Assembly (NCBI GenBank): GCA_009760855.2
Contig: WPIO01000036.1
Coordinates: 1,108,001-1,172,000, forward strand
DNA from: Cristatella mucedo
Lineage: Eukaryota > Bryozoa > Phylactolaemata > Cristatellidae
Reading direction: 5' to 3'
Length of the DNA stretch: 64,000 bases
The position numbers and the translations under genes are program-made. Below, in pieces: positions 22,205 to 33,642 of this stretch. A model generated the notes under the pieces. That model searched no databases. It saw only the letters and a program-made list of their open reading frames with translations, and was not told where the DNA came from. Position 1 is the first letter of the stretch. Each line of letters starts with the position of its first letter.

Positions 22205-23040
22205 GTAAGGCATTATTTCGTGAGTTAAACTGCAGAAGACACTTTGATGTAACTCCGCTTCTCTCGTACGCTACGATACTGTTGGGAGGCGGCTTGAGCG
22301 GACAATCGCAACCGATGGCGCCCGACCAACGGCCAGCACGTTGCCGCCTTCGCGATTAGCGCACGGTCGGCTTCACTAATTATATGGCGCCCATAAATAG
22401 AATCCGGAATTGGCACTAATTACTTAGCAGCGTGGAAATTGCGAGACGTCGCTGAGCAACTCTTCACAGACGAACTGAAGGATGTGCATGCTAAATCGGT
22501 TCGATACGATATCGCTCGCGATTATTAGCGGTTCCGGAATAATGGTGGATAACAATTGGACGCCGTAATTTATGATTTAGGCGGTGTAAACAGCGCGACT
22601 CAAGGGACAATAATGGCAGTTGTAATATACAGGCAGTTGTATTTTGGCCTTCGGATCACACAGCCATTCGATGCTGGATAGGAGGCTAGTGAAGTTCAAT
22701 ACAGAAGCCGTGTGAAATGGCCAATATTCAGTTGACCGGAGACCAGAAGAGTTTTGCTGAGTTTAATAGCGTTGGCGGCCTATCAAGGACAGAGGCCGGT
22801 AGTCCCGAGTAAAGGAAATTACTAGAACAAAATCAAGAGATCACGTCACAAAAGCGTCAATTAGTTTGGCTTGGCATTCCCACTGTCTATGCAGGCCACT
22901 ATTTTAGCAACGATCCTCTCAGCTGAAAGTGACTTGACCTTGACCGGCAGAGTGCTTGTCCGGATGTACAAGAAGTACAGGCAGACGTCGCTGGGGTGTC
23001 GCTCGATGAGAAACCGAGTGTGAGCGCGGTCTCTGTGTCT

Positions 23041-23148
23041 CGCGAAGTCTCGCGAAGTCTCGCGAAGTCTCGCGAAGTCTCGCGAAGTCTCGCGAAGTCT
23101 GTCTCGCAAAACCTTGCGAAGTCTGTCTCGCAAAACCTTGCGAAGTCT
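23041..23148. repeat. Short-period minisatellite (10-bp x6, then 24-bp x2)
   Basis: Six exact copies of CGCGAAGTCT (23041-23100), then two exact copies of a 24-bp unit starting GTCTCGCAAAACC and ending GCGAAGTCT. The longer unit contains the shorter one at its end. Confidence 0.97.
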
Positions 23149-23494
23149 GTGTGGCGGTGGGATCTTTCGGCGGCGTGGGCGTCGCTAGGCTTTCCCACGT
23201 GCAGTGGGCTTTGTCATCGTCATTTTTCCCCAGAAAGTTAGTGGGTGGCTATCCAAGTGCGAATGTCGTCGGTGAGGGCTGCAAGGAAACTCTGTCGGAC
23301 GGCGAGCGAGGCTTCGAATGGTCAATGGATAGGTTTAGCTGAGTGTCATTGGCATAGAAATGAAAGTCAACTTTGTTTTGTGGCGATGGTATCTGCCGGC
23401 GGGAGAGTTTAGATATTGAATAGAAGAGAGCATACGAGTAAAACCCGTAGTAATTGTACTTTAAAGGGACAGAAGAATATAATGATAATAGTTG

Positions 23495-24232
23495 TAATAA
23501 TGCACTTGATACAGCGCCCTCAGAGAACTTAATCTCTGTCTAGACGCTTTACATTTGCTACAAAGGGAAACGCGATTGAATGGTGAGTGATATCGTACTT
23601 GATAAACAAAATGAATAACATGGTTAGCGGTGACATGCATAGGGTCAGCATGCAAATTTGGTTAGTGGCAGCATGCACAGTGTCAGCACGCATAGGCACA
23701 CGAAGGACGAATCACAGGGACCCACTAAATGCTGTCCTAAATAGGTAATTTTAAGTTCTTTTTAAATGTGGTCAAGTCAGAGGATGTTCTGACGCAAGTC
23801 GGGAGTAAGTTCCAGGCTTTTGGAGCATACAAACTAAATGCATGGTCTCCAAAGGATTTGAGGTTTGTAAGAGGTAATAGTAAACTGTTGAATTCCAAAA
23901 AGCGGGTGGTTTAATGCTTGGCCTGTGGGGGAGTAGATCTGAGAGATAGGCTGGAGCCAAAGAATGAAGTGCCTAAAAGTGAGCGACAAAACCTTGAAGT
24001 GGACCCATTGCTTGACTGGTAGCCAGTGCAGGTCGGCGAGAAGTGGTGTGATGTGGCAACTGCGATATAAACTGCTGATATAAACCGTGAAAAGAACCGG
24101 ACCTAGCACGGAGCCCTGAGGTACCCCATATTTCAGAGGTACCTCGGATGATCTTTGTCCATTCGCGTCAATACTCTGGAATCTCCCGCTGAGATAGAAC
24201 CTGAACTATTGCAGAGCAGTGCCATGACCGAC
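23495..24232 (-). mobile_element. LINE-A, 3' end with internal deletion
   Basis: From the plus left side: hairpin tail (gcgccctcagagaacttaat), 3' UTR, coding end, and the antisense of the [10 protein letters not shown] region. At about 24066 the sequence jumps directly to the RT region antisense of [17 protein letters not shown], skipping several hundred bases. It ends in the SYLSGR-equivalent region. Confidence 0.85.
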
Positions 24233-24267
24233 AGCCATCTGCATACGGGTACCCAACTCAGAAATCT

Positions 24268-24530
24268 CTGAAATCACAGCATTTAGTGGGTTCATTTGAT
24301 TCGTTCTTCACGTGCTTATGCATGCTGACACTGTGCATGCTGCCACTAACCATATTTGCATGCTGATCCTGTGCATGTCACCCCTAACCATGTTATGCTT
24401 GTTGTCATGGAGCATGTTTCTACCACTAAAATCTCCATCGTGCTTCCATTTTATCAAATTTAAAGTGCCCAGAATGAGATTGAGTTCTTCTTAAGTTAAA
24501 TATAAAATGTATTACTATAATATTATTATT
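24268..24530 (+). mobile_element. LINE-A 3' UTR and tail
   Basis: Starts in cagcatttagtgggttc and contains tgcatgctgacactgtgcat, gctgatcctgtgcatgtcac and a weakened hairpin before an ATT-like end. With the previous element it makes a tail-outward inverted pair. Confidence 0.75.
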
Positions 24531-26145
24531 AAGAGAGAGAGGGCAGTATGTGTACAGGCCGACGCACTAGCAGGAAGTAGGTCACTTGCAGCACCGGCAG
24601 GGTCAGATGATCAGCTTTACCCTTCGCTTCTGCGAAATGGTTAGCTATAAATCGTGGTATGGACATGCTAGCAAGTTCAGATTGTGTCATTTAGCCGCAG
24701 GGCCACTATTCGTTCGAGGGCCGAGGAGCGTGTCTCCGCTCGGTACTGACCTATAAACTTGCAGCGTGAGTTTGGCCTTGGGGTTACATTGCCTCTGCCA
24801 CTCCTTGTTCGATTCGGTTTGCGAGCGAGCTGTGCGCCGCTCGGCGATTGATATGGCAGTCGCAGGAAGGGAGGCAGTCAGTGCTTCCCCTTGCTCTGCA
24901 CGTAGTTGTATTAAATGGTGGCGCTGGTCGTAGGCCGATGTCCTGTTCTGTGCTGTGCGCGACGGCAGCTAAGGTAAGTTGAGGCGAGCCAGCCTAATCC
25001 ATCTCGGAAGTTGGTGAGGAGATGTGGTGGGTACCACCTACCGCTAACCGCGACGCCGTAGGTCATTGTTAAAAGCTCAGCGGTCGCGTTACGATGCTCG
25101 AACCCGGCCGACTGTTGGCAACGGTAGACCCAAGAGTCGGAGGCTCTGTGTGCAGAAGGAACCCTCACGAAAACGCCATGCAAACCTGACGCCGTAGCTA
25201 TTAGTGTGGTTCGGCATACAGAACGCTGGCCCAGAACAACGCCAACGGTTTATTGTACAAGGCACGGAGCAGCAAGACGCACGACTGCCGTCGCCCCCTT
25301 CTCACACTAGAGTCTCCTTCCACTCCTCCGGTTGACCCCGATGATTAATCGAGGACCACAACTGTGCAGGGGCCGATCCTAATGGGAATCCACCGTCTGG
25401 CCACCAGCGGTTACCGGCCAGTGTCCATGCCACATCACAGGCTCATTAGAGGAGCCGGCCTACACTCAAACTACAATTAGAAAAGACGAACTCGTCGTGA
25501 GAGTTAACAGAGGCACGCGTCTACGGGTACTACAAGCACCGCCTACACACACTATTCTGCGGCGATAGTCTGCACGAAGCTTCCGGTTCCTGCTCAACGG
25601 GCCAATTAAGTGATTTGCGTCACGAGCACGTGACCGCACAGAGCTCCCATAGGTGCCCCATAACTCTCCGCGTTGGGTTTGTGGCGAGCTCCGGTGGCTC
25701 CACTGAATCTACCTCGCTGTGAACTGGCAGCCTTTAGAAGTCTCGAGGTGAGCGTGGCTCGCTGCGAGGAGTTGGCGCTGGTGCTGCGCCAGCGCTGCCG
25801 CCTCACGCGTCACCGCTAGCCGGCTGTCGCCGCGCGCGTGTGGGATACTAGCCGTCGCGAGCGAGGTGTGGGGCTGCGTGCTCGCGACCGTAGACTATAT
25901 GTATCCTTCAGTGAGTGCAGCCAATGCATGCATGCCATTGCCATTCGGCTTCGGCAACGTTCGTCCATTAATGCCTGGCGTGCTCGACTGCACGAACTCC
26001 ATGGCTGCCGCCGGAACAAGGATTCCGGTTCGCAGCCATTGCAGTTGTTGTGTGTGTGCCGGGGGGGGGGGGCTGGTTGCCGGCGGTCTGGTGTCGTCAT
26101 CTGACGAACCGCTGTGCGTTTATCGTGTTACGTAGGCGTGAAACA
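24531..26145. other. No recognisable gene or known repeat
   Basis: Mixed to GC-rich DNA. A minus open frame at 24911-25183 (RWYPPHLLTNFRDGLGWLA) looks repeat-like but is unassigned. An 11-base G run lies at about 26060-26070. The end may hold the 5' UTR of the gene at 26146. Confidence 0.4.
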
Positions 26146-26341
26146 ATGAAGCGGACTCCTTCGGACGCCCTGCTAATAGCCCGGGCGCCGAGATACAATG
26201 TCGATGACGTGGTGGCTCATAGCGAGTCTCCGCCTGTCTTTAACGGGCCGCCTCCAGTCTTTCAGCCGCCTCACAGCAAGTTTGGCGCTCTGGGAAGCGT
26301 GACCGCGAACGACTGCAGAGGCGGCTCGTCAGTTCAAGGAC
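26146..26341 (+). CDS. Unrecognised gene, exon 1
   Basis: 196 coding bases (65 codons plus one). The donor GAC|GTATGT is close to consensus. A possible upstream acceptor (ttacgtag at about 26128-26135) would make this the first coding exon after a 5' UTR exon. Confidence 0.5.
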
Positions 26342-29300
26342 GTATGTGGCCGCCTGGCGCTGCGGTGTGATTTTTGTCTGTTAAATGTTTTCCAAGGGCG
26401 AGATCAATATACCACGCTAGTCCATGCCAGCTGCTTCATCAGGCCACTTGGGGACGTAGGAGCATCTCTTTGTATGTTAGCTGATCGGTTGCCACGGTAG
26501 TGTGATTAATAAACGAGTTAGGTGCTGAGGCGGCGCTTTGCAATTGCTGATGACATAGTTTTAACTTGGGAGCTTCGAGTGACGCTATCGGTCAAGCTGC
26601 CCGTATTGTTAACGTGCCTTTAACTGCTCTCTCATGGATATCGATTGGTGATGGAACCTGGTTGCAAATGAAGAGCAAGTGGGGTTAACCTGCTCTCCCC
26701 TATACAATGATTAGGTAAGAGAGTTGGCTGGGTCTCCCTAGCTTCGCGACATTCTCATGCCTCTTCACCGAGTTCGGTTACCAGCAGCCTCTGCAGCAAG
26801 TGGCTTTGGTAATGTATAGGCCTGCACAGCTGGCCATTTATTTTCACTTCTGGAGACCGAAGGCTGCTTTGATTGTCAGTGGATGTATTGCACATACCAT
26901 TAAATGTCATATTGCATCGATTGCCAGTGAATCATGTGGCTGAAACTTTGGTCTCGTACTAAGCTTGAGTTGAGATCAACCGCAGGTCCTTCATTTAGAC
27001 TTCGTTCTTCATTCTGATACTTTTATGGGCTTCCTCATTTATTGTTTTGTGTTTCTTGCAGCTCGAGCCATGGGTTGGCAGCCGTAGATGCTGGTAGATG
27101 CTGCGCACTTGTATTTGTATGTGGTGTGTATTTGTGGTGTGTGTGATGCAATGCTTATGTGTGGTGTGTGTTTGTGGTGTCTGTGATGCATATGTGGTGT
27201 GTTGTGCATGTGTAGGCTTTGAGGGCATGCTAACTAATGACATGGTCTCTAAAGGATTTGAGGTTAGTTTGAGGCAGAGGTGAACGATTTGAGTCAGAAG
27301 AGCGGCTGTTGGGATACCTAGCCTGGTGGGGGAGTAGTTCTGATAGGTGGGCTGGATCCAGAGAATAAAGGGACCTACACGTTAGTGACAGTACATTGAT
27401 ATCTATGTGCTGCTTGATTAGGAGCCAGGGCCGGTCGGAGAGAAATGATTTGATGTGGCAACTTCATCGCTCACGATAGCCAAGCCTAGCTGCAGTTTTT
27501 CACTAACTGTTAAGCGCCTGATTGCACAGGCTAGTACACCAGCAAGCAGTGAGTTACAGAAGTCAGACGTGATGTCACAGAGGTAATGTGGTCGTGTATT
27601 GAAAGGTCACTTTGGAACAGATCACCGAGATTGTATACAGGTTCTACTACATATGCTGCCAGAGCCGATTTTGAGTGTGAAGCTTTCCAATTTGTGAATC
27701 ACACTTGGTTTGCCCATGACTAGTAAGTTGATTTTATCGTCATTCAATTTGAGAAAGTTTGCTGCCATCTATATTCAATGTCAGCAATATAAGCAGGAAG
27801 AAGAGAGAATTCGACGAGCTGGAGGGCTGGGAAGGATAAAAGCATTGGTACAGCTGTGTGTCATCTGTATAGAAGTGAACGCCTAGATTGTTCTTGGACA
27901 TCACGTCGGCAAATGAAGAGTATAGGTTGTGAAGAGAAGCGAACCAAACACAGCCCTATAGGAACTCTCACCGTGGTTCCTCAGCTTTTTTGTCCTTTGC
28001 ACAAAGGGGGATGTCAACATTTTTTAACATTTACACAAAATTGGTCCGACAGTCAAATTGAGAGAATATTTGATCGGGCACGTGACCCTTGTTGTGAATG
28101 GGGTCATGCACATTAACCCCAAAAGAAAATGAGCGCCCGCCCATAAATTTAGGCACTAATGGGAACGTCAAGAAAACGTGCAATTATATCCGACAATCAG
28201 AATATTTGTTGCGTACATTTCAAAAGAGAAGCATTAGAAATGGAGTCGGGAAGTTCTGACGACTTCCACATTAAAGAAAATGGTAATGCAAACCCTATCT
28301 AACCGAGATGTAAACAGGAAGTTGCATATATACAAATGATTTACCGATTTGCACAGCTTCATTTTTATTATAGCTTGCCTTTTTACATTTAAATTGGCTA
28401 ATCCACATATCAGTGAAATATGAAGAAATTTGAGTTCAGCACTGCTTGTACCGTGTTCTCTAAAAATGTCGATTTCAGTTGGATAAATTACGTTGTACGA
28501 TTTCGGTTGGATACATTATGCTGTACAAGTTATCAAACGTGCTTGAGCTTTATTTTCTGAAATCGTGGAAATGTACACCACAATTTATCGCCATCTGTCG
28601 GTAAAGCTGCATTTTCGGCCGGCAGTTCAATTTATCACTTAAAAGAGTTGGCAAAGCTACAGCCTTGGCCGACTTTGGTGGTGAACTGCTAGTCGGTTAG
28701 TATTCGAATCAAGAGCATTGCAACGGGACTGCATATTACAGAAAGTGTTATAGGATTCATATTGAGTTGCATGTATGGTCCTATCCCAGACATAGCTGTG
28801 TTTAGCCCAGCTTAGAAGGTTAGATTGTGGTGCTGTGGAAGGCTTAAGTGGAGTTCTTATCATGCTGCTGATTTGCCAGTGGCAACACTTTTAAGTAAGA
28901 TCAACTAGCAGATTTGAACAGCCATGATGATATGCAATGAACAGACCTCTGCCATGGGCATAGAATAGAATAACAAGATGTTTTAAGCAATGCTGTAGAG
29001 AGACCTTGCACCCGGCCGGAATAGGGTATGTTTATGTAATTGCTGTTTCAGCCTAGCTTCGCCCCTCCCCGGTGTTCTTTTGGTCACTGCAGCATAGCAG
29101 TTTTGGTGTTTAATGTGGTGCTGTCTCAAGTCCTCTTCAACCCTGTTTGCTTTTCTCATTTCAGTTGTGTTGTTCGTGTCATGATTCCAGTTCATAGGTT
29201 AAAGAGCCCTTCAGTAGGCGATCCTAGCTTGATGCACCTGTTTATTAATAGCTTATCGATGCGTTTTTGGCCATGGTGACGACTTGCTGTTCCAACTGGT

Positions 29301-29984
29301 TCAGGTCCCTTTGCAGGCGTTGACACAGTTGACGGTGGAGTGAAGAAGGTCTTCTCCTTTTTTGGCTATGTGGGCACTCCGAACGTCGCTACGCCGCGCG
29401 ACGACCTGGCTCACGGCTTGGGCAGCCATTTCAGTGCAGCACATGGCGGCACTGAGCACCACACGCAGCATCTTGAGAACGGTGTGGATGCCATCTTGCC
29501 TGCACATTATAACGAGTGCACAAAGGCCCTGACGACCGGCTCCCATGCCATTCTTGATCGCGCCGGCATGAGTAGTGGTAGCAGTGGTAGCAGCGGAATC
29601 GGTACTGCCACTCCGTCGCCCTCTTCATCGCCACCTCCGCCATCTTCGTCGCCAATGCCGCCCAGCCACATCGTGGGACCACGTTTGGGCGTCGAAGCTC
29701 GCGCCGCTTCGCAGAGCCACGGCTCACTGCTCGATATAGCCACCAGCCTATTTCACAGGCCGCAACACAGACTGCACGAGCAGCAGCCGGCTGCTGCTCG
29801 TGGTGATCCCGTGGCCAGGCTTGGCTTGGAGCACAGGGGCAGGCTCACGTCACGCGGCTCAGAGCCCAACTTTATGAGCTCACGACTCGTAGGCAGCACC
29901 GGTGCCGGAAAGACGTCCCTGCGCTACAAGCAGCCGATGGTCTCTGGGCAGGATCTCAACGCATTGGCACCTCTCGATTTGTAG
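26146..29984 (+). CDS. Unrecognised two-exon gene model, about 287 residues
   Basis: Exon 1 (26146-26341) starts at an ATG with A at -3 and encodes MKRTPSDALLIARAPRYN, VFNGPPPVFQPPHSKFGALG and VTANDCRGG. It ends before a strong GTATGT donor in phase 1. Exon 2 (29317-29984) follows a CCCTTTGCAG acceptor and supplies the two missing bases. It encodes VDTVDGGVKKVFSFFGYVG, then a His-rich stretch, a Ser/Pro-rich linker (SPSSSPPPPSSSPMPP), then GSLLDIATSLFHR, and ends PMVSGQDLNALAPLDL. The protein is Ser/Pro/His-rich, with no signal peptide or membrane segment, and is probably largely disordered. A GSTGAGKT string near the C-terminus resembles a P-loop, but its context argues against an NTPase. 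No family recognised. The 3-kb intron holds a LINE-A relic. Extra exons are possible. Confidence 0.5.
27100..27220. repeat. GT-rich minisatellite (tgtggtgtgtgtttg-like)
   Basis: Irregular repeats of tgtggtgtgt with gatgca interruptions, in the intron of the unrecognised gene. Confidence 0.85.
27228..27980 (-). mobile_element. LINE-A relic
   Basis: Antisense of the RT C-terminal region. Plus words include acatggtctctaaaggattt, agccaagcctagctgcag, ttgtgaatcacacttggttt, gcccatgactagtaagttga and gtcatctgtatagaagtgaa (antisense of the FHFYADD region). Well diverged; the tail hairpin is missing. Confidence 0.8.
27981..29316. other. Intronic DNA without recognisable content
   Basis: AT-richer sequence with short open frames only, up to the pyrimidine-rich acceptor of exon 2 at 29316. 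Confidence 0.4.
29317..29984 (+). CDS. Unrecognised gene, terminal exon
   Basis: 668 coding bases, open from the acceptor to TAG at 29982-29984. It is the longest repeat-free open frame of the window outside the LINEs. Its use of synonymous codons within Ser/Pro runs (mixed rather than triplet-repeat) argues for real coding sequence. Confidence 0.55.
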
Positions 29985-30344
29985 TGCATCCCGTCCTGCC
30001 CAATGCCCTATTTAATTTAGCGTGGCTCTGTTTTTAAACTTCTTTGATATGAACTCGGGCTAAGTGGTGCCTCTGGTGGAGCCATCTCAATACATCCTGT
30101 CTGTCGAGCTCATGCATGCTCAGGCATGTGCTCTGACATGGTGACCGACTCATTGTACAGAAATTTGCAAAACTGAACGTACCGTAGTTTAATTATACTT
30201 TATGCATTACCTGAAGCTTGTTAGTGACGTCGATGACTCCCAGTTTACTGTGGATGCTTAGTTGAGTTTATGACAGCAGTGGCTGTAGTGCTCAAGGTAA
30301 CTGAAGAAGAAGAGTGTGAGAAGAATGTCCTTAAACCTGCGTGC

Positions 30345-30350
30345 AATAAA
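30345..30350 (+). terminator. Candidate poly(A) signal AATAAA
   Basis: Canonical hexamer in gtgcaataaatttggg, about 360 bases after the stop of the unrecognised gene. Confidence 0.5.
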
Positions 30351-30649
30351 TTTGGGAGCATGCATCTACGTCTAATGCAATGTCAAGGAGGCTTCATTAT
30401 ACCGTGCTATATATGAAATTGTGTATATTAATCCCGATGTAAATCCCTACATTCCATGTGTAGGAAATGACGTTCTAGCTGGAATTAATAGCACACAATT
30501 TGCAGTTGGTCGTGAGATTGGTGCTGCCACACGGCTGCAAAGCCTGATCAAATCAATCAATCCGAATCAAAGTGGCTGTTGGATAATAGACCATCGTGCA
30601 ACGTTAAAATAAATGCTATCTGACGGCGTTAGGAAGTGCCGGTTAGTTC

Positions 30650-30707
30650 GTTACTTACTAGTAGCCAGCACTTCCCAAGACGTGCTGGCTACTAGGAAGT
30701 AAGTTAC
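30650..30707. repeat. Imperfect palindrome
   Basis: gttacttactagtagccagc pairs with gctggctactaggaagtaag plus ttac, around a loop containing cttcccaagacg. Possibly a MITE remnant. 30351-31444 is otherwise AT-rich and featureless. Confidence 0.7.
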
Positions 30708-31444
30708 ACTAATGGCACTCATAATATCTGGCTGTTGCTGTCGCCCACCCTTGGCTGGGTTACATTCGATAATATATACCAAAAAATTGTTTAAAAACTC
30801 GCAGTACTTAAAAAGAAAGAAAGCAACTTAAAAAGAAATAAAGCAACTGACCCTATACAACCTACGAGCCGAATGCCGGGTTACGTGGGGTTAAAACGAC
30901 CTACGCTAGTTTGTACTCGGGTGTATAGTGACCTAGCTAATATCATGTCCCTCTAGGCTAAGTTATAATACCATGATATCAATTGTGTTAAGCGACACAT
31001 ACGTGATATATTTCAAGATTTTATTCAAAATTGTGAGCGAATAGACTTAGATTGCTTCAACCAAAAAAACTGTATTTCACAAAGATAAGATTATTATTAC
31101 TTTTCAAAAGCGTTTACCTACTGAAATAAAAGCACATCTAATACTTTTTAATGTTCGCTCTATTATAATGTTTGAAGCTCAGCATTAGTAACAACATCGA
31201 AATAAGCACGTTTTTTAAGGTAAAAGTCCATATTCTGTTGCTGAAAGCAACGTGAAGCTTGTGGGATAAGTAAACCAATCCATGGAGTCACAGACTTGGG
31301 TGTGGGTTGGTGATGTCATAACTCGGTAGATTTGTTGTGACTATGGTGTCGGCATCTGTTTCCCAGACACTTATCATGTGAGATGCCAGAGGTGTTTACA
31401 TTTTCATTCACATCTAAGTTCAAGTAGTTCTGTATTTCTTTTGT

Positions 31445-32690
31445 CAAGGCAGTCTTAGTGGGGTGGATGACTTATCTCCTGAGAGAAAAGTGGCTGTTTT
31501 CTCGTTCTGAGAACGTGAACCTTATGAGTGCTCTTGACGAGCATGCTCCCGTACATTCTGTCCGTGTAAAGAGTCGGGGAGATTCCGTTCACTTTACGAA
31601 AAAGCGTCACAAGATGCGGCGCCGTGTTAGCGTAGGCTTGAACGCCGTTTAATAAAGACTGGGTCGGATGAAGATCTAGTCAATTTCAAACCCCTTCGAG
31701 TCTACACCCGGAAGCTTAGGAAGCCCGGGCCTCTTTTTTTTAAATCAAAAACCGAAGTCCTGCCGGTCCGACCCAAAGCAGACTTGACAGACGGTAAACA
31801 ATATGCTGGCCAATGCTGCGAGATCCCGTTCTCCAGATATTATCGGCTCGGCCGAAAAGTTTTCAGCCGTCACTGAAAAAATTGTGCACATTCGTGCCTC
31901 AATAAAACCCCTTCGACTAAAGCAATGGCTAAATCGCAACCTGTGACATCCCTTAAACAACTTTTCGGAGATTTCTGCATGCGAATTGGCTAACTTCGTA
32001 AGGTCGAGTAAAAAAGAACACGTCTCCTAAAGGCCCTATGCCGTCATAGCTGTGGTCTTCATTGGTGGACAAACTTTGCCCAGCCATAACCGAGATCTTA
32101 ATGCTTCGCTGGAAAAAGAGGTTGTACCCAAGTCCCTTAAATCGGCCCATCGTTAGACCGATACTTAAAAAGACTGGATTAGATACAGAGCCATCGTTAG
32201 ACCGATACTTAAAAAAGATTGGATTAGATTCAGAGGTCTTTCCAAACTATCACCCAGATTCCCTTATTTATTTTTTCTCCAAAAAGATTCTTGGAAAATT
32301 GCCGCTAAGTAGCTGGTAGCACGCATTAAAAAGAAAAAAATTTCAGAAAAATTTCATCAATCAAGTTTCAACCGGCAGCACTCCATGGAAACGGCCCTCC
32401 TCTATGTTACCAATGACATCCTGTGCAGCAACGCTGACGGGAATGTCACTACCTTAGCGCTTCCAGATCTATAAGCTGCATTCGACACCGTTGATCGCGA
32501 TATCCTACTTGAAGGATTGAGAACAGCGATCGGTCTGGTTGACGAGGCACCGGCGTGGTTTAAACCATACTTGTTCAATCGTATTAAATCCCTATAGTAT
32601 GTGGGTCAGGTCTCGTCCACCAGACCAGTCACCCGTGGAGTCCCTCAAGGGTTCTCCATTGGTCCTTTGCTGTTATCGATTTATATGTGG
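31445..32690 (+). mobile_element. LINE-B, endonuclease-RT spacer and RT start (decayed)
   Basis: Contains ALDEHAPVHSVRVKSRGD and FTKKRHKMRRR, typical of the spacer after the endonuclease. In broken frames it then gives the equivalents of RQHSMETALLYVTNDIL, AAFDTVDRDILLEGL and GVPQGFSIGPLLLSIYM (RT motifs). Several stops. The sequence breaks at about 32690, inside the RT, and resumes at about 33643. Confidence 0.8.
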
Positions 32691-33642
32691 CCGAAATCTA
32701 GGGGCAGAGGTTATTTCCCGCCCTGCTCAGGCTACGCCGCCTCTAGCCAGGCCGCTGAGCTAGGTCAAGACGAACGGCCGTCAGGTTTAACCTCTTTACA
32801 ATATCACATGCGCCAACAGCAGACGAACTAAACTGGGACGATTACAAACTGAAGCCTGGAACTCCCTCCCGACCTGCGTCAGAACATCCCCTGACCTGAC
32901 CACATTTAAAAGGAACGTGCTGACACTGTGCATGCTGTCACTAACCACATTTGCATGCTGACCCTGTGCGTGTCACCCCTAACCATAGTATTCATTTTGT
33001 TTGTTTATCAAGCATGATATTACTCACCATTCGATTGCATTTCCCTTTGCAGCAGATGTAAAGCGCCTAGAAAGAGATTAAGTTCTCTGAGGGTGCTTTA
33101 TCAAGTACATTATTATAATAATTATTATTATTAACTACAGGGGTGCGAAATGACGCCGCAAGCGCGAACAAACGTGTCGCCCAGTCGGCTTCCAGAGTCC
33201 TGCCGTTGCACCGACTCCGTCCCGACAGTACAAGCGCTAGCCGTCAGAGATCCGGCTAGCTGAGTAACTGCTTGGATAGTCGAAGTCGACGTCTAGTCGC
33301 AGTCGAGAGCTTCCAAAGAAAGTGGGAGAGCACCGGACAACTCGCTACGGGAGGGGGCGCAGAATATACGAGCCGTAACGACGAGCGTGCTATGCCTTGG
33401 GTACGTTGCCGCCTCTAGCCAGAGCACGCATGCACCCATCCAGGTGCATAACTCGGCGAGACCTGGAACGTCCAACACCATGACTTAGTTGGCCAACTTC
33501 CGTTACCCTAGAGCCGCGGTGACCTCTCAACACCGCACATCCGGCCATGCCCATAGGTCAGACCCCGACCTAACAGGTGACCCCTTATTACAGCCGTCCC
33601 GTCCCAGCCAACCGAACCTAGCCTGGGTGCAATTACTCAATC
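32690..33642. mobile_element. Composite insertion inside LINE-B, containing a LINE-A 3' end
   Basis: About 0.95 kb interrupts the LINE-B RT between the SIYM motif and RKVIQAHEVGYHFCAD. It consists of unassigned GC-rich DNA (32690-32847), a plus-strand LINE-A 3' end (32848-33131) and more unassigned GC-rich DNA (33132-33642). A 15-base word, gccgcctctagccag, occurs on both sides of the LINE-A piece (about 32730 and 33408). Confidence 0.6.
32848..33131 (+). mobile_element. LINE-A 3' end
   Basis: Starts in the coding end ([15 protein letters not shown] equivalent). It has a short deletion, then the 3' UTR, hairpin (gcgcctagaaagagattaag, ttctctgagggtgc) and ATT microsatellite. Confidence 0.85.

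Noticed and set aside
23041-23148. CRISPR-like array
   Set aside because: Direct repeats of 10 and 24 bp have no unique spacers, and the genome is animal.
25838-26135. Overlapping open frames of about 90 codons on both strands
   Set aside because: Three competing frames in GC-rich DNA with a G11 run; none has a recognisable motif.
29890-29925. P-loop NTPase motif GSTGAGKT in the orphan gene
   Set aside because: It lies about 30 residues from the C-terminus in a low-complexity protein, with no Walker B or fold around it; probably chance.
33132-33642. Complete LTR retrotransposon or solo LTR
   Set aside because: No TG...CA ends, primer-binding site or duplicated flanks could be identified by eye; kept only as unassigned GC-rich insert.
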